Source: Roseovarius sp. MMSF_3281
Lineage (GTDB): Bacteria; Pseudomonadota; Alphaproteobacteria; Rhodobacterales; Rhodobacteraceae
DNA length: 64,000 bases
Assembly (NCBI RefSeq): GCF_030733685.1
Contig: NZ_JASHIM010000010.1
Location: 1 to 64,000 of the forward strand
Direction of reading: 5' to 3'
The notes under the pieces were generated by a model. The model was not told where the DNA came from and made no database searches. It saw nothing but the letters and a program-made list of their open reading frames with translations. Numbering within the stretch: the stretch's first letter is position 1; the number at the start of each line of letters is the position of its first letter. This document shows, piece after piece, positions 26,504 through 34,947 of the stretch. The position numbers and the translations under genes are program-made.

Positions 26504-28291
26504 CTAAGTATCGGAATGAAAATGTCCAGAAATAATCTGCATTAGCAGGCTTTGAGCCTCTATCGCGTTATCTTTTAGAGAGGCTCGAGCCTTGGCGATT
26601 TTTGCCTGATCAGATTGCGATAGCTTCCGTATCGCACTAAGGGACTGTGGAATAGATAAGTCCCCATAAGACTTCGCGACAGTTTCTATACTCGCATAGG
26701 TTAGCAGGTAATAATAATAGGTATTCGATAGAATGCGAAGCATGGCTGGACTAGTTTCGCCGTTATGCATAACCGTGTTACGCTCTCTGTAAATCCTCTG
26801 AACTTGCCACTCTACTCTCGTCCTGTGATCTGAAACAGCTTTGGCAAAACTTTCGGGCGTGGAAAACTTTTGTTGCAAGTCCATCAAGCGAAATAGAGCA
26901 AGTGGGTTGGATTTTAGCACGTCGCAGAGCCCGCTCTGCTGCGACTGATCACCGGAAATTATAACCGCCGCCAATCTGTCCGACAAGGAGGACTTGTCGA
27001 TTGGGAGGCCCTCTAGATAATCTTTGTATTCAGGAACGTGCAGCCGCTCCAATTCCCGAGAAAATTCGACGAAACAATCCCTTGGATAAGAAAGTGTGAC
27101 GGCTGGAACAATATACTCAAGAAAGTGAGTAATTCTATTGGTTGAACCCTCTGGAACATTCGGCAAAAGTGCTTCAAACGCCGCCCAGAGAGTTAGCAGC
27201 TTGACTTCCGGCGCCGTCGATTTGTCGCCCAGCCCGGCCATCATCGTAGCTGAGAAAAAGCTTGACCCAACAATCTCTTCTGTACTTCTGTCTTTGGATA
27301 AAACGAGCTTTCTGACGCGGTCCATGTGCCTTACAGCTGAATTCTTTGAGTAAGATAGAATGCGTCGCGAAAATCCTGGTCGAGTATCCGACACTTTATA
27401 ATCGGATGAACCGCGCTTTGATGCACACAATTGTTGCGGAACTTGGCCAAGTTGATCCCCGGGGAAAAGCATCATCATTGCTTCACCAATGCCAAGAATT
27501 ACTCCAGCACCTTGAATTGCGGAGTAGTGATCGTAACTCTTGTATCTAATTTTAAAGTAAGCCTCTGACTTCGTTTTGGGGAAAATCGTCTTTAGCTTTC
27601 GCGGCACCTCGCGTCCCTGAATAATCTCTGCCGGAACAAGCCTGCCAAGTGCGTTCAAAAGGCTTTCTTCAGTCTTTCCATAGATATCGTATTCTCGCCG
27701 TTCCTCAGGAAATTTTCGAAAAAAGAATCTTAGGGTATTTCTATTTACTGAGGTCACGACTTTATCAAAAAAGAGCTCGCGAATCTTTTTTTCGATTTGA
27801 ATTCTTGAGTGCCCCCTGAGAACCAACTCCGAAAGATAATTTTTTAACAGCAAATATATTTCCGATCGCCGCTTTTTCCCAAAGCACTCATCGACAATAA
27901 GGTCTTCTGCCGTAGAGCGGTAGCGATATTGGAATAATTGTAGCAAAAACCCACACTGGGTAAAGATGTCTTGCGCCTTGTCATCTTTTGATATCTCAAT
28001 ATCCTTTGGCTCAATGCGTTTACGATCAGCTATCTTCCTTATTATCGGATCATGGCAGAAAGACGAGTTGGCTTCCTCGACAACTGGGTCAAGCGCTTTG
28101 GACGGGAGGACACCATTCATGACACTCTGTGATATTGTTTGCGCTTCGTGCAAACGCGCAAGCGGAGAAAGTGCTTGTAGCTTGTAGCTTTCCCACGATT
28201 TCTCGTGGACCAACTCAATTGCGGCCTGTGCGAAAAAGCCAACCGCTCTACCCTCGTCCGTTTGAGGCCACGATTTCGCAAGAAGTTTCAA
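26504..28291 (-). CDS. 595-aa island protein with C-terminal HEPN-like motif
   Basis: Large, mostly helical cytoplasmic protein of unknown function. Near the C-terminus YRERNTVMHNGE contains R504-N505-x3-H509, the Rx4-6H-type signature of HEPN domains, in the form seen in Apea-like HEPN proteins; the preceding stretch (LLTLWAAFEALLP, about 380) fits the first helices. HEPN domains are often RNases in toxin-antitoxin, abortive-infection and other defence systems. The start is TTG, supported by a perfect AGGAGG 9 nt upstream. Codon use is far more AT-rich than in the core genes, indicating transfer. The first 350 residues match nothing I recognise. Confidence 0.8.
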   Translation of the reverse strand: MKLLAKSWPQTDEGRAVGFFAQAAIELVHEKSWESYKLQALSPLARLHEAQTISQSVMNGVLPSKALDPVVEEANSSFCHDPIIRKIADRKRIEPKDIEISKDDKAQDIFTQCGFLLQLFQYRYRSTAEDLIVDECFGKKRRSEIYLLLKNYLSELVLRGHSRIQIEKKIRELFFDKVVTSVNRNTLRFFFRKFPEERREYDIYGKTEESLLNALGRLVPAEIIQGREVPRKLKTIFPKTKSEAYFKIRYKSYDHYSAIQGAGVILGIGEAMMMLFPGDQLGQVPQQLCASKRGSSDYKVSDTRPGFSRRILSYSKNSAVRHMDRVRKLVLSKDRSTEEIVGSSFFSATMMAGLGDKSTAPEVKLLTLWAAFEALLPNVPEGSTNRITHFLEYIVPAVTLSYPRDCFVEFSRELERLHVPEYKDYLEGLPIDKSSLSDRLAAVIISGDQSQQSGLCDVLKSNPLALFRLMDLQQKFSTPESFAKAVSDHRTRVEWQVQRIYRERNTVMHNGETSPAMLRILSNTYYYYLLTYASIETVAKSYGDLSIPQSLSAIRKLSQSDQAKIAKARASLKDNAIEAQSLLMQIISGHFHSDT

Positions 28292-28552
28292 ATCTTGTCA
28301 CCTCCTAAGAATTTAAGCAATTGATACGGCGTGCCAATTAGGTAGCCAAGACATTTGAAGCATCTGAAGAAATCAGTCGTGAACCGAAACGGCTGTATGG
28401 TTGGGGTTGTAAAGATTGCGCACAGTGCACCTTTGCTTCTAGTGATCCCTCTGCGAGCGACCTGACAAGTCAGACGCGCTAAACCTTGATGTCGGCTTTG
28501 GGCCGTTCTCGCATGCCAGAGCTGGTGTCCGTTCATGATAGGCTTCTCGAAC

Positions 28553-29224
28553 CTAGCTTTTGTTGCGCCTCGTTCGGCATTTCGCTCGGTATTGATCGTA
28601 GTCGAATTGCTCCCAGACATGCATTCGGCCTTTCTGCCGCGCGTCGGCGAGCCATAGTTTTTTTCTTGCGTCGCCGGTTTCCATGGAGCGGTAAACCCCA
28701 CCGGAAAATTTGGGCCAGTCTATGGCTAAACCCATCTTAACCATTTCTGCCGAGAGGTCTCGCCCATCGGATAGATAGCATTTCCCGACGGTGCGCCCGT
28801 ATGTGTCCACGTCGGTTACTTCTGTGCGCACGGTATGCCCTTTGCACAAAGACACGAGCGCCCATTTGGCCTTCTGGCCATAGGGATGGTCAATTTCGGG
28901 CGCGTCGATCCCGAATAAGCGTATCTGGGTCTTGTTGATCACGATGGTATCGCCATCGACTATGCGTGCGCGCCCTTCGATAACTCGCGGTTTGTCTAGG
29001 TGTGTTGCGCCTTTCTCTTGGAAAGGCGGAGGGGGCTTTCGCCGCGGCTTGTTGCTGCGTTTGGTCTTTGTGAAGGCTGGTTCGGGGACGTTTTGCGGTG
29101 GTTTAGAGTGCCGCCCTCCGCCGCTTTTGAATAGGAGATATACGAGGGCGCAAAATCCTAGGATGATTACTAAGCCGTCCACAGTGAAACTTCCCCTTGG
29201 AATTTTTGGGAGTAAGATTTGCAC
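28553..29224 (-). CDS. Membrane-anchored thermonuclease (SNase-like) family protein
   Basis: 223 aa. One N-terminal membrane helix (VDGLVIILGFCALVYLLF, about 15-32), a basic linker (about 35-80), then the SNase-like domain (about 82-205): ARIVDGDTIVINKTQIRLFG, IDAPEIDHPYGQKAK, and VDTYGRTVGKCYL. The Arg and Glu of RLFGIDAPE and the Arg of YGRTVGK correspond to the catalytic residues of staphylococcal nuclease. The nuclease domain could face either side of the membrane; topology is not clear. It lies in the island, about 260 nt upstream of the HEPN-like gene on the same strand. Confidence 0.88.
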   Translation of the reverse strand: MQILLPKIPRGSFTVDGLVIILGFCALVYLLFKSGGGRHSKPPQNVPEPAFTKTKRSNKPRRKPPPPFQEKGATHLDKPRVIEGRARIVDGDTIVINKTQIRLFGIDAPEIDHPYGQKAKWALVSLCKGHTVRTEVTDVDTYGRTVGKCYLSDGRDLSAEMVKMGLAIDWPKFSGGVYRSMETGDARKKLWLADARQKGRMHVWEQFDYDQYRAKCRTRRNKS

Positions 29225-29842
29225 GCGAAAGGAGAGTTGGCAAGTTTCCTGCAGCAGGTGGAGCTTGCTGCCGAATTCGCTACTACAAGCTTTGTGAAGG
29301 TTTAGGGATGCTGGTCCGAGCTAGAAAGCGACGGAGAGCCGTTTAGAAGGCTGTCAGGATCGCCGCTAGACAAATGTGTGAGGGGGGCCGGCTGCGCGGT
29401 GGTGATTGGCGACCTCTGAGCCGTTCTTTTTACGGACCTAGACAACGAAATGGTTTTCGCGGCCCCTAGCCCTGTTTCTCCGGAGACTTTATGGATCGGA
29501 GGAGAAGCAGGGCGGCGATGTATTCTCCCCCCTTGTTCCTGTATACATTTAGTGACAGCCCAACGTGGTAACGGACTGTAATATTCGGCGTGTTGCCCCC
29601 CCCCCCGAACGACCTTCGTCTTTTTATTTCACCAACAACGATCATTTTTTAATCCGGCGCTGTGGGGAACATGGCACGAACTTTCTAACCCGTGGTGACA
29701 CCACTTGCTGAAACATTTTGTATTCCGCGCCCCGTCAGTTGTCAGCGACTCAGGGGGCGAATACCTTTGGCTCAAGCTTGATTGCATGGGCGCAAACGCA
29801 CATTCAGACGAACGGATGCGCGATTAGGCTTGGGCAAGGGTA
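29225..29842. other. Long island intergenic region with a poly-C tract
   Basis: About 620 nt without a credible gene. It contains an 11-nt run of C (29596-29606), an AT-rich stretch and divergent promoters by position (nuclease to the left, recombinase to the right). It might hold a regulatory RNA or recombination accessory sites; no known RNA family is recognised. Confidence 0.5.
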
Positions 29843-29860
29843 TTGGAAGGTTGGACGAAG

Positions 29861-30034
29861 ATGGCTCGCACGACGATTGAAGAAAAAGCATTGAGGCTGC
29901 TCAGCGCTTTTGAACGTGCAGGCCGAACCGTTGGGCGTGTCACTGTTGAAGGCAGGCGAATTGAGATTGTCTTTAGCGAGGTAAGCCAGTTGGATGAATT
30001 CGAGAGGATAGAGATGCGACATGACAAAGCGTGA
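29861..30034 (+). CDS. Small protein coupled to the integrase
   Basis: 57 aa (MARTTIEEKALRLLSAFE at the start; ends EFERIEMRHDKA). It overlaps the recombinase start by 14 nt, so the two are likely translationally coupled. Small genes before an integrase often encode excision factors, but no helix-turn-helix is evident and the sequence (a helix followed by alternating strands such as GRVTVEGRRIEIVF) suggests another fold. Function unknown. Confidence 0.65.
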   Translation: MARTTIEEKALRLLSAFERAGRTVGRVTVEGRRIEIVFSEVSQLDEFERIEMRHDKA

Positions 30035-31025
30035 ACTGCCCAAGCATGTCTATCGACAGCGCAACGGGATTTACTTCCAGCGGCGCGGCTGGCCGTCCCG
30101 CAAGTTTAAGAGCGAATTTGGAACGCCTGAGTTTTGGAAGGAATATGCGGACATACTCTCGGGCAGGGCGGAGCCAAAGCGGGTCAATATCCGGAATTTT
30201 TCGGCACTTATCCGGGACTACCGCAAGTCGCCGCGTTACAGGCGGCTCAAGCCTCGGACCGCTCTGGATTACGACAAGTATCTCGATTTCTTCTTGTCGA
30301 TCATGGCCGATGCCAATCCGGCCAACATGAAGCGGAAAGACGTGATCCGGCTACGAGATTCCAATGCCGAAAAACCTTACTTCGCAAATTATTCTCTGCG
30401 TGTTCTGCGCGTTGTCATGGAGCATTGCGTTGACCTCGGTTGGCGGGACAGCAATCCGGCGAAAGGTGTTTCTGAGATTAAGGCGGAAAAGCAGGAGCGT
30501 GAGCCATGGCCTCACGAGTTTTTGCAAGCCTATCGTGACGCTTGCCCACTGGGGGCGCGGGAACGGCTCGTCATGGAGCTTTGCGTCGGCACAGGCCAAC
30601 GTATCGGCGATGTACTGGAGATGCGCTGGTCGGATATTCAGGAAGGTGGCTTCGTGATCCGCCAGAGCAAAACCGGGAAAGAGCTATGGGTGCCAATCTT
30701 GCCTGATTTGCAGGTGGCCCTTGATGCAGCTCCCCGAAATTCCATTTTTCTTCTGACGAATGAACGTGCAACAAATCGTTGGTCGTATCGAGGTGCTTCC
30801 CAAGCCGTGAGGAAAGTCAGGGAAGCGATAGGTGCATTGAAATACGATATTCACAGTTGGCGCTATAACGCGGCTTGTGAATTGGTCGAGGCCGGTTGCA
30901 GTGATGATCTGGTTGCATCTGTAACCGGGCAAAGCCCAGCAATGGTGCTTCATTACACAAAGAAGGTCCGCCAACGTGTTAGGGCCTCTGAGGCCCAGAA
31001 GAGGCGCATTGAAAAAAACCGCTAG
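30021..31025 (+). CDS. Tyrosine recombinase (phage-type integrase) of the island
   Basis: 334-aa site-specific recombinase. N-terminal SAM-like core-binding domain (about 55-150), then the catalytic domain: Arg194 in GTGQRIGDVLEMRW, Lys in RQSKTGKELWVP (217), the H-x-x-R pair His278 and Arg281 in IHSWRYNAA, and nucleophile Tyr312 in MVLHYTKKV. The active-site set is complete apart from the usual His/Trp position, which is Gln in TGQSP. It lies near the tRNA end of the island, as is usual, and presumably catalyses integration at the tRNA-Cys anticodon loop. Confidence 0.95.
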   Translation: MTKRELPKHVYRQRNGIYFQRRGWPSRKFKSEFGTPEFWKEYADILSGRAEPKRVNIRNFSALIRDYRKSPRYRRLKPRTALDYDKYLDFFLSIMADANPANMKRKDVIRLRDSNAEKPYFANYSLRVLRVVMEHCVDLGWRDSNPAKGVSEIKAEKQEREPWPHEFLQAYRDACPLGARERLVMELCVGTGQRIGDVLEMRWSDIQEGGFVIRQSKTGKELWVPILPDLQVALDAAPRNSIFLLTNERATNRWSYRGASQAVRKVREAIGALKYDIHSWRYNAACELVEAGCSDDLVASVTGQSPAMVLHYTKKVRQRVRASEAQKRRIEKNR

Positions 31026-31084
31026 CGTTTATGAAATCGTTGCACAGGTATCGATAACCTTGAAAGCCAGTCTAGGAAGTTACG

Positions 31085-31288
31085 ATGACTGAAATCGGTG
31101 GGGGAGTTTTGGCGCTTGGTTTCGCCGTTGCTGCCATGTTTCTCATGCTTTGGCTGTACATTTTGCTTCCAGCCGAAATGGCTGAGCGTAGAAGCCGAAG
31201 CGCCGTTATTTGGGTTTTAATTGCATTCGTCGCCAGCCCCTTTCTTGCAATTTTGCTCCTACTCGCGCTTGGAGACGCCGATGATTAG
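31085..31288 (+). CDS. Small two-helix membrane protein of the island
   Basis: 67 aa with two predicted membrane helices (GGGVLALGFAVAAMFLMLWL at 5-24 and VIWVLIAFVASPFLAILLLL at about 42-61) joined by a charged loop (AEMAERRSRS). Unknown function. It lies 59 nt downstream of the recombinase on the same strand, between it and the right attachment repeat. Confidence 0.65.
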   Translation: MTEIGGGVLALGFAVAAMFLMLWLYILLPAEMAERRSRSAVIWVLIAFVASPFLAILLLLALGDADD

Positions 31289-31417
31289 CGAGCGAATTGA
31301 CCGTCAGAAATGGGCTTTTGTTCGTAGAGCGTGAACAGAACAAAAACAGAATGTTTAGACATTTGTTTAGACGCGCCCAGCGTGGCGCGCATCTATTCTT
31401 CATAAGTCATTGAAATT

Positions 31418-31464
31418 AAATGGAGGCGAGTACCGGAATCGAACCGGTGTACACGGATTTGCAA
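31418..31464. repeat. Right attachment repeat of the tRNA-Cys island
   Basis: 47 bp identical to 25755-25801. It covers the tRNA-Cys 3' part beginning in the anticodon loop and three bases beyond CCA. Its start in the anticodon loop points to the likely crossover position. Confidence 0.93.
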
Positions 31465-31494
31465 TCCGCTGCGTCACCACTCCGCCAACTCGCC
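31421..31494 (-). tRNA. tRNA-Cys (GCA), island target
   Basis: Reverse strand: acceptor GGCGAGT pairs with ACTCGCC, the T arm holds GGTTCGAATCC, and the anticodon arm CGGATTGCAAATCCG gives GCA. CCA is encoded. The gene is intact; its 3' end is the insertion site of the island. Confidence 0.97.
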
Positions 31495-31739
31495 GAAGTG
31501 GAGTACCGTCTAAGGGCAACAGGCGGGGGCGTCAAGCTGTTATCGGCAGCATTTGCACGCGCTTTTAGCGGGCGTGGTATTGTCACCTATCATTGACACG
31601 ACAGGGCAGGGTTGCATGCTTGGATCACGTGACGCTGTGACGTCGAGAGGGGGCGCGTAAGCATCGCTATCGCCATTGTTCCCCACCCGGGATTGTGTCA
31701 CTATGGCTCAACAGGATTCTGAACAGAAGAGTTTAGCCG

Positions 31740-32393
31740 ATGACAGACTACGCTGCGCGTCGCACGATGATGGTGGATACACAGGTTCGCCCATCCGATG
31801 TTACGAAGTTCCCGATTATCGATGCCATGCTTTCGGTCCCGCGTGAGGCTTTCGTTCCGCGGGAATTGCGTGAGGCAGCCTATGTCGGAGAGAATGTCGA
31901 CCTTGGCGGCGGGCGCGTTGTTCTGGACCCTCGGACATTGGCCAAGATGCTTGATGCGTTGGATATTCAGGGCGATGAGCTGGTTCTGGATATCGGGGCG
32001 GCCTTGGGTTATTCCTCGGCGGTTATTGCGCGGATGGCCGAAGCTGTCGTCGCTGTGGAGGAAGACAGCGCAATGGTTGGCGAGGCGCAGGGCCTTCTGA
32101 TCGAGAATGGTGCGGATAACGTCATTCTCCACGAGGGAGCACTGAGCGAGGGGGCCGCGGAACATGGGCCTTATGATGTCATCATCCTGCAAGGTTCTGT
32201 CGGGCATCTGCCCGAGGGAGTGACCGATCAGTTGAAGGACGGGGGGCGTATTGCCTGCCTGTTCATGGAAGGTGCCCTGGGCGCGGTTCGCGTGGGTTAC
32301 AAGATCGACGGGCATATCAACTGGAGATTTGCCTTCAATGCGGGGGCCCCGGTTCTACCGGGATTTGAAAGGCATGCGGTCTTTACCCTCTGA
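31740..32393 (+). CDS. Protein-L-isoaspartate O-methyltransferase family protein
   Basis: 217-aa SAM-dependent enzyme, predicted to repair isoaspartate in damaged proteins. The N-terminal VDTQVRPSDVTKFPIIDAML and SVPREAFVPRE, and the SAM-binding LVLDIGAALGYSSAVIARMA (about 79-98), fit the Pcm family. The usual G-x-G-x-G reads G-A-A-L-G, a mild variation, so methylation of another substrate is possible. It precedes tolC by 34 nt; this pairing is common in Alphaproteobacteria. Confidence 0.85.
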   Translation: MTDYAARRTMMVDTQVRPSDVTKFPIIDAMLSVPREAFVPRELREAAYVGENVDLGGGRVVLDPRTLAKMLDALDIQGDELVLDIGAALGYSSAVIARMAEAVVAVEEDSAMVGEAQGLLIENGADNVILHEGALSEGAAEHGPYDVIILQGSVGHLPEGVTDQLKDGGRIACLFMEGALGAVRVGYKIDGHINWRFAFNAGAPVLPGFERHAVFTL

Positions 32394-32427
32394 AAAACTA
32401 CCTTGTCCGATTGGCGGAGAACTTAAC

Positions 32428-33837
32428 GTGCGCAAATTTAAGGTTGGAAACTTCAAAACAGCGGCCTTGGCCTTCGGTCTTGCGTTTGCGGCCCCGGTCA
32501 TGGGTAAGGCCGAAGTCCTCGCCGATGCACTGGCCGATGCCTACAACAACAGTGGCTTGATCGATCAGAACCGGGCGTTGTTGCGCGCCGCGGATGAGGA
32601 TGTGGCGTCGATCGTGTCTGAACTGCGGCCGATCATCAACTGGACCGCGGATGCCACGCGGACGTTCGGGAAGACACAAACGAACGGCGTAAGCCGCCCG
32701 ACGGGATCGACGGACGCAAATCTTGGCGTGTCGCTTGACCTGCTGCTTTATGATTTCGGTCGAACGCCATTGCGCATCGAGTCGGCCAAGGAAACGGTTC
32801 TGGCCACGCGCGAGGGGTTGCGCAGTGTCGAACAACAGGTGCTGTTCCGCGCCATCCAGGCCTATATGAACTTGCGGCGTAACAGTCAGTTCGTGTCATT
32901 GCGCGAGAACAACCTGCGCCTTTTGCGGCAGGAACTGCGGGCGGCACGTGACCGTTTCGAAGTGGGCGAAGTGACGCGCACCGACGTATCGCAAGCCGAA
33001 GCGGCCTTGGCTTTGGCACGTAGCGGCCTGGCGACGGCGCGGGGGAACCTGGCGCAGGCGGTTGAGGAGTTCCGGGCCGCCGTGGGGCGTGCCCCCGGCC
33101 AACTTAACGCACCGCGGAGTTTGCCGGCGCTGCAAGGCGGAATTGAGCAATCCAAGACATTGGCCCTGCGCAACCATCCCGATGCCATTCAGGTTCAGCA
33201 CGAGGTGTCTTCGGCGGAACTGACGGTAAGGGCCGCCGAGGCCGCGATGAAGCCCAGGGTCGGATTGACGGCGGGGCTACGCGTTGGTGAATCCATGAAC
33301 GATAGCGACAATTCTCGCTCCGGGTCTTTCGGGCTTCAGATGAGCGGCCCGATCTACCAGGGCGGCCTGTTGAGTTCGGCCAAGCGGCGGGCCATGTCCG
33401 TTCGCGATCAGGCAAGGGCGCGCCTGCACTCTACAAACCTGCGATTGGTGCAGGATGTCGGCAACGCCTATGCCACCTTGGAGGCCGCCCGCGCCAGCCG
33501 TACGGCCAACCAAGAGGCCGTGCGTGCCGCGCAGGTCGCCTTCCGCGGAGTGCGTGAGGAGGCCAAGCTGGGTGCCAGAACGACCTTGGATGTTCTGGAT
33601 GCCGAGCAAAACCTGCTGGACGCGCGGACCAACCTGATTTCTGCCGAGGTCGATGTATATATCGCGGCTTATTCGGTTTTGGGGTCGATCGGTCAACTGA
33701 CCGCGAAGGATCTGAACCTGAACGTTCGCACTTATGATCCGGCAGCTTATTACAACATGGTAAAGGATGCCCCGGCAGAATTGAGCCCACAGGGCCAGAA
33801 ACTGGATCGTGTATTGAAAGCCTTGGGCAAACAGTAA
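32428..33837 (+). CDS. tolC: TolC family outer membrane efflux protein
   Basis: 469-aa outer-membrane channel for type I secretion and efflux. The GTG start at 32428 is preceded by GGCGGAG and gives a signal peptide (VRKFKVGNFKTAALAFGLAF followed by AAPVMGKA). Two repeated OEP domains follow with the typical EVTRTDVSQAEAALALARSG (first half) and GARTTLDVLDAEQNLLDARTN (second half). A longer reading would overlap the upstream methyltransferase. It lies between pcm and a PopZ/DUF2497-like gene. Confidence 0.93.
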   Translation: MRKFKVGNFKTAALAFGLAFAAPVMGKAEVLADALADAYNNSGLIDQNRALLRAADEDVASIVSELRPIINWTADATRTFGKTQTNGVSRPTGSTDANLGVSLDLLLYDFGRTPLRIESAKETVLATREGLRSVEQQVLFRAIQAYMNLRRNSQFVSLRENNLRLLRQELRAARDRFEVGEVTRTDVSQAEAALALARSGLATARGNLAQAVEEFRAAVGRAPGQLNAPRSLPALQGGIEQSKTLALRNHPDAIQVQHEVSSAELTVRAAEAAMKPRVGLTAGLRVGESMNDSDNSRSGSFGLQMSGPIYQGGLLSSAKRRAMSVRDQARARLHSTNLRLVQDVGNAYATLEAARASRTANQEAVRAAQVAFRGVREEAKLGARTTLDVLDAEQNLLDARTNLISAEVDVYIAAYSVLGSIGQLTAKDLNLNVRTYDPAAYYNMVKDAPAELSPQGQKLDRVLKALGKQ

Positions 33838-33954
33838 GCGAAACGGTGTCGTAGGGCGGGGTGTTTCAAGTTTGACTTGAAACATGTTTGCTAATTTATT
33901 GTGTGAAAGGGCGCTCAGAGGTAAACTGGGCCGAGGCAAGAGTGGTGTCAAATT

Positions 33955-34947
33955 ATGTCCGATCCCGTTACCAATGCGGAAATCGAAGATGTTTTATCCT
34001 CAATTCGTCGTCTTGTTTCGACAGATGACCGAGAAGACCCGAGCGCACAGAAAACTGTATCAGGTGAGCATAACAAGCTTGTTTTGACCCCTTCCCAGAG
34101 GGTGGACGATGCGGCGGATTCGGGCGACGCAGATAAGGGGCAGCAGGATGGCTCTGCCCCGGTCGAGGCGGCGTTCCTTGCGCAATACGCGGTTGAACCT
34201 GGGGTCGAATCAGAGGTGTCACCATCCGCCGGTGTGCCGCAGGATGAAGATCACACCAAAGACGATGATCATACCGACCCTGCCGCCGAAGTGCCCGAAT
34301 TCAAGCATCATCGCGAAGATGCCCCAGAGGCAGAAAACGACCTTGAGGTGAATGCGAAAGCACCCGAAGCCCAAGATGCGGCAAAGGACGCGTTTGAAGC
34401 CGAGGGTGGCGATCCTATGACCGATACGACAGCCGGCGACGAAGCGCAGGCTCTCGAAGGTCAGGACGGCGGGATTGATTTGCAGGCCAAGATTGCAAGC
34501 GTCGAGGCCGCGCTTGCCGGTCGCGATGATGAATGGGAACCCGACGGCGACGATGACTATGCCTATGGCGGGTCGCCCGTGACGAGATTGGAATGGGACG
34601 ACCATAGCGAAGCCGTGAACGCGGCCGACGCGACGGCGCTCCGCTTCGAGGCGGCGCAGGACGAAGGCTTTGAGCCTGAAAAGGAAGAGCTGTCAGACGA
34701 TTTCACGCCATCGGCAAATGAGCGGGATGGTCAATTGGGGCAGGGTGCCCCGGACGAGGCTTTGGAAGAAGGCGATCCTTGGGAACTGCAAGCGGATGTG
34801 TTGGACGAAGATGCATTGCGCGACATGGTCAGCGAAATTGTCCGCCAAGAACTTCAGGGCGCCTTGGGTGAGCGGATCACGCGCAATGTTCGCAAACTGG
34901 TTCGCCGCGAGATTCATCGCGCCTTGGCCAGTCAGGACTTCGAATAG
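33955..34947 (+). CDS. PopZ/DUF2497-like acidic protein
   Basis: 330 aa with three parts: a short N-terminal helix ([20 protein letters not shown], 1-20), a long acidic, low-complexity middle (about 30-275), and a C-terminal helical module ([20 protein letters not shown] then [16 protein letters not shown]). The ends match the plan of the polar organising protein PopZ, which self-assembles at cell poles and tethers the origin. In many Alphaproteobacteria a popZ/DUF2497 gene follows tolC, as here; valS is about 9 kb away. The middle is unusually long. It overlaps the opposed cobQ end by 16 nt. Confidence 0.6.
   Translation: MSDPVTNAEIEDVLSSIRRLVSTDDREDPSAQKTVSGEHNKLVLTPSQRVDDAADSGDADKGQQDGSAPVEAAFLAQYAVEPGVESEVSPSAGVPQDEDHTKDDDHTDPAAEVPEFKHHREDAPEAENDLEVNAKAPEAQDAAKDAFEAEGGDPMTDTTAGDEAQALEGQDGGIDLQAKIASVEAALAGRDDEWEPDGDDDYAYGGSPVTRLEWDDHSEAVNAADATALRFEAAQDEGFEPEKEELSDDFTPSANERDGQLGQGAPDEALEEGDPWELQADVLDEDALRDMVSEIVRQELQGALGERITRNVRKLVRREIHRALASQDFE

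Larger units (their letters stand above)
25755..31464. mobile_element. Integrated genomic island in tRNA-Cys, about 5.7 kb
   Basis: Bounded by 47-bp perfect direct repeats (25755-25801 and 31418-31464), the right copy being the 3' part of the intact tRNA-Cys. It contains a tyrosine recombinase next to the tRNA end, a small gene coupled to it, an SNase-like nuclease, a HEPN-like protein and short unknowns. The cargo is clearly AT-richer than its surroundings. No conjugation, phage structural or replication genes are seen, so it is a small integrative island that probably depends on other elements to move between cells. Confidence 0.9.

Noticed and set aside
28288..28701. A 137-codon frame between the nuclease and HEPN-like genes
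   Set aside because: Its first half overlaps the nuclease gene in another frame and its last codons lie in the Shine-Dalgarno of the next gene; no protein-like features.
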